NCBI GenBank assembly: GCA_041477815.1
Contig: JBGOUV010000165.1
Location: forward strand, 1 to 14,333
Source of the DNA: JBGOUV01 sp041477815
Lineage (GTDB): Bacteria > Acidobacteriota > Terriglobia > Bryobacterales > JACQDG01
DNA length: 14,333 bases
Direction of reading: 5' to 3'
Shown here: positions 12,649-14,333 of the stretch, in pieces
Layout of the letters: each line of letters opens with the position of its first letter
Numbering within the stretch: position 1 is the stretch's first letter
Made by a program: the position numbers and the translations under genes
Notes under the pieces: generated by a model
What the model was told of the DNA's origin: nothing
Database searches by the model: none
The model's input: only the letters and a program-made list of their open reading frames with translations

Positions 12649-13146
12649 ATGGAGTTGCGGAGCTATCGGAAAACCGATTTTGAGACGTTGTGCGAGATCG
12701 ACACGAAGTGCTTTCCGCTGGGGATCGCCTACACGCCGGTCGAGATGCGCGCGATGCTCAAGGGGGCGCTGGCGCTGGTGGTGGAGAACCGGCGGGGGAG
12801 GGTGGTGGCGTTTTTGATCGGGCGGAAGAACCGGGTCATGACCCTGGATGTGCTGCCGGGCTATCAGCGGCGGGGAATGGGGCGGGCCTTGATGGAGGCT
12901 TGGGAGGCGCGGCTGCGGCGGGCCGGGATCGACCGGGTGTGGCTCGAGACCAGCGTGCGGAATCGGCCGGCGCAGGCGCTCTACCGGTCGCTGGGCTATA
13001 GTAGGGTGAAGCGGCTGCCTCATTACTACCTGAACGGCGAGGACGGCTGGCTGCTGGAGAAGCGACTGCATGTTCGCCCGCAAACTGCGCGTGGAGCTGG
13101 TGGAGCCGGGCGGCGTCCGGCCGGCGCCAAAACAGTGGCTGGATGA
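12649..13146 (+). CDS. GNAT-family N-acetyltransferase (RimI-like)
   Basis: The protein transfers acetyl from acetyl-CoA to an amine, possibly a protein N-terminus. It opens MELRSYRKTDFETLCEIDTKCFPLG, a RimI-like start. The acetyl-CoA motif A is VLPGYQRRGMGRALMEAW (about residues 67-84). Motif B follows with VWLETSVRNRPAQALYRSLGY and YYLNGEDGWLLEKRL. The fold is complete by about residue 140. The last 25 residues (GAGGAGRRPAGAKTVAG) are a low-complexity tail read while overlapping the next gene, whose start lies 77 nt before this stop. The start at 12649 fits the family, but only a weak ribosome site precedes it. The target is unknown. Confidence 0.85.
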   Translation: MELRSYRKTDFETLCEIDTKCFPLGIAYTPVEMRAMLKGALALVVENRRGRVVAFLIGRKNRVMTLDVLPGYQRRGMGRALMEAWEARLRRAGIDRVWLETSVRNRPAQALYRSLGYSRVKRLPHYYLNGEDGWLLEKRLHVRPQTARGAGGAGRRPAGAKTVAG

Positions 13147-13327
13147 CTACTTCATGAAGAACTTCATCCGGCTGTCGCGGTTCGATGAGACACTGGTGAC
13201 CGGAGACGGCGAGATGGAGACGGGTCTGAGCGTGACGGCGGAAATGGTCGAGGAACAGCTTGGGCAGTGGCTGCGGGGTCGCAAGATGATCGAGCCGGGG
13301 ACGCGCCTCGCAGTGAGGGAGCGGTGA
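13070..13327 (+). CDS. Unrecognised 85-residue protein between GNAT and YkgJ genes
   Basis: The frame begins MFARKLRVELVEPGGVRPAP and continues WLDDYFMKNFIRLSRFDETL, then SVTAEMVEEQLGQWLRGRKM. The middle and end are predicted helices with many charged residues; there is no signal or membrane segment. No family was recognised. It is supported as real by GGAGAAG 7 nt before the ATG, by the 77-nt overlap with the acetyltransferase gene, and by the GTGA stop-start overlap with the next gene. Such overlaps imply coupled translation of the three genes. It might be an adaptor or substrate for one of its neighbours, but this is a guess. Confidence 0.65.
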   Translation: MFARKLRVELVEPGGVRPAPKQWLDDYFMKNFIRLSRFDETLVTGDGEMETGLSVTAEMVEEQLGQWLRGRKMIEPGTRLAVRER

Positions 13328-13752
13328 GCGCGGGGCTGCCGGTGGGCCGGTTCCATTTTCGGTTTGAATGCCAGGCCGGTTGCACGAATTGCTGCACGCA
13401 GAAGGGGCACGTATACCTGACCGAAGCGGACATCGGACGGATCGCCGGGCACCTGGGCGCCACCCGGGAGCAGTTTGAGGGGCGGTACGTGAACCGGCAG
13501 GACGACTATCCCCGGCTGAAGATGCGGCTGGCGGAAGACTGCTATTTCCTGCGGGAGGGCGGCTGCGGCATCCACGAGGTGAAGCCGTTGCAGTGCCGGG
13601 TATTTCCGTACTGGCCGGAGAACGTGGGGACGCGGGCGGCTTGGCAGGGGCTGCGGAAGTATTGTCCGGGGGTGGGGGTGGGGCAGTTGGTCCAGATCGA
13701 GAGGGTAAGGGCGGAGGCGGAGGAGTACCAGGCGGCCTTCCCGGACATCTGA
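13324..13752 (+). CDS. YkgJ-family cysteine-cluster protein
   Basis: The 142-residue protein belongs to the CxxxCxxCC cluster family that includes YkgJ and the flagellin lysine N-methylase FliB. Cysteines at 16, 20, 23 and 24 (ECQAGCTNCCTQ) and at 73, 81, 91 and 114 (DCYFL, GGCGIHE, LQCRVFPYWP, KYCPG) are in the expected order and could bind a metal or iron-sulphur cluster. The function of short members is unknown. GTG 13324 is the chosen start because it overlaps the upstream stop as GTGA and begins just before the conserved part. The frame is open further upstream to 13267 but lies inside the neighbour. No terminator hairpin with a U-run was found after the stop. Confidence 0.82.
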   Translation: MSAGLPVGRFHFRFECQAGCTNCCTQKGHVYLTEADIGRIAGHLGATREQFEGRYVNRQDDYPRLKMRLAEDCYFLREGGCGIHEVKPLQCRVFPYWPENVGTRAAWQGLRKYCPGVGVGQLVQIERVRAEAEEYQAAFPDI

Positions 13753-13989
13753 TTCGCTATAGAAATTTTCAATCGGGGCCATAGAAACTATCCGCTTTGT
13801 TTTCCCCCCTTCCCCCGTGCAAGATACGGACTGTAAGAAAACGCAGTGAGTCCGCCTGTGTGCGACGGAAGCACTGAGCGGGAGTGGCTCCATGATGAGA
13901 TGGCTTCTAACAACTGTCCGCCCAGAGGCCTCCGGTGTATACTTCCAACCGTCCGGGAACCCAAGACGGAAATCCTGGGAAAGGGAAAC
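13753..13989. other. Leader region before the ammonium transporter gene
   Basis: No gene is seen in this gap. A -10-like TATACT lies at 13938-13943 but lacks a good -35. Nearer the start, CCGTC and GACGG could form a 5-bp hairpin in the leader. Neither element is strong enough to call with confidence. Confidence 0.3.
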
Positions 13990-14333
13990 ATGACACAACA
14001 CCTGGTCCAGCGCTTCGTGCGCAGATGGTTGTTCGTACCAGCCCTGGCGCTGCTTCTCGCCACCGGCCTCCTGGGGTGGTTGTCAACGCCCTGTTTCGCT
14101 GACGAGCCCAAACCGGATCCAGCGGGCATCGCCACCGGAGACAAGACCAACGCGATAGATGCGGGCGGCGCCTCCTTTGTGGTTCCCGCGCCGACCGACC
14201 CGAAGGCTCCCGACTACGCGAAGAATAAGAAAGATTCCGACGACTACCAAGCCCAGGCGGCCAAAGAACCGCTGGCCGTCAAACTCGCCGACGATGTGGG
14301 CCACATTCGGGTGGCCACCAACTTCGCGTGGAC
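13990..14333 (+). CDS. amt: Ammonium transporter, N-terminal part (3' end outside window)
   Basis: The visible 114 codons encode a signal-like segment (residues 10-36: FVRRWLFVPALALLLATG, then WLSTPCFA). A polar linker of about 60 residues follows (DEPKPDPAGIATGDKT, SFVVPAPTDPKAPDYA). The block KEPLAVKLADDVGHIRVATN then leads to FAWT at the window end. In Acidobacteria this last block precedes the first membrane helix of Amt ammonium channels, so the identification rests on recall of that extended N-terminus, not on the channel core. AAGGGAAA lies upstream of ATG 13990 as a plausible ribosome site. Amt channels carry ammonium across the inner membrane under nitrogen limitation. No glnK gene is visible upstream; it could lie downstream. 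Confidence 0.65.
   Translation, partial: MTQHLVQRFVRRWLFVPALALLLATGLLGWLSTPCFADEPKPDPAGIATGDKTNAIDAGGASFVVPAPTDPKAPDYAKNKKDSDDYQAQAAKEPLAVKLADDVGHIRVATNFAW

Noticed and set aside
1..14333. CRISPR array, rRNA or tRNA genes
   Set aside because: No regularly spaced repeats and no rRNA or complete tRNA structure were seen on either strand.

Overview
The window looks like chromosome from a high-GC acidobacterium, most likely of the Solibacteres/Bryobacterales type. This is an inference from gene content: an exported FG-GAP/ASPIC-UnbV protein, several Gfo/Idh/MocA oxidoreductases (one with a Tat signal), two xylose-isomerase-like TIM-barrel proteins, a zinc-ribbon PspC protein, and an ammonium transporter with an exported N-terminal extension. 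No rRNA, tRNA or CRISPR array was found.

Left part (1-5540): a patchy region of real genes, toxin-antitoxin modules and gene debris. On the minus strand it holds the 5' part of an RsuA/RluB-type rRNA pseudouridine synthase (1-610), a BrnT/BrnA module (764-1307) with a clear promoter-operator, and a 48-codon stub (1431-1577) that is a roughly 90% identical copy of the synthase's S4 domain. A frame-broken coiled-coil gene (1856-2484) follows, then an intact but atypical exported gamma-glutamyltranspeptidase homologue (2565-4364). Next come a ParE/RelE-type toxin with its antitoxin (4419-4903), a doubtful small plus-strand ORF (5053-5235), and the frameshifted C-terminus of a dead transposase (5276-5491).

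Middle (5544-8853, plus strand): a tightly packed sugar-oxidation cassette of a cytoplasmic Gfo/Idh/MocA dehydrogenase, a TIM-barrel isomerase/eliminase and a Tat-signal Gfo/Idh/MocA oxidoreductase. The last gene carries a one-base frameshift in an A6 run exactly at its EKP motif. A zinc-ribbon/PspC membrane protein follows. The arrangement recalls known oxidation/beta-elimination routes for glycosides, such as levoglucosan degradation, but the substrate cannot be read from sequence.

Right part: on the minus strand lie a small conserved protein (9027-9344) and an operon reading from 12516 down to 9570. That operon is a pterin-4a-carbinolamine dehydratase, an exported FG-GAP/ASPIC-UnbV protein that starts inside the dehydratase stop codon, and a second TIM-barrel isomerase. 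A cluster of AGCTGTYAG palindromic repeats (12526-12634) separates this operon from a plus-strand trio with overlapping ends: a GNAT acetyltransferase, an unrecognised 85-residue protein and a YkgJ-type cysteine-cluster protein. The window ends inside an ammonium-transporter gene (13990 onward).
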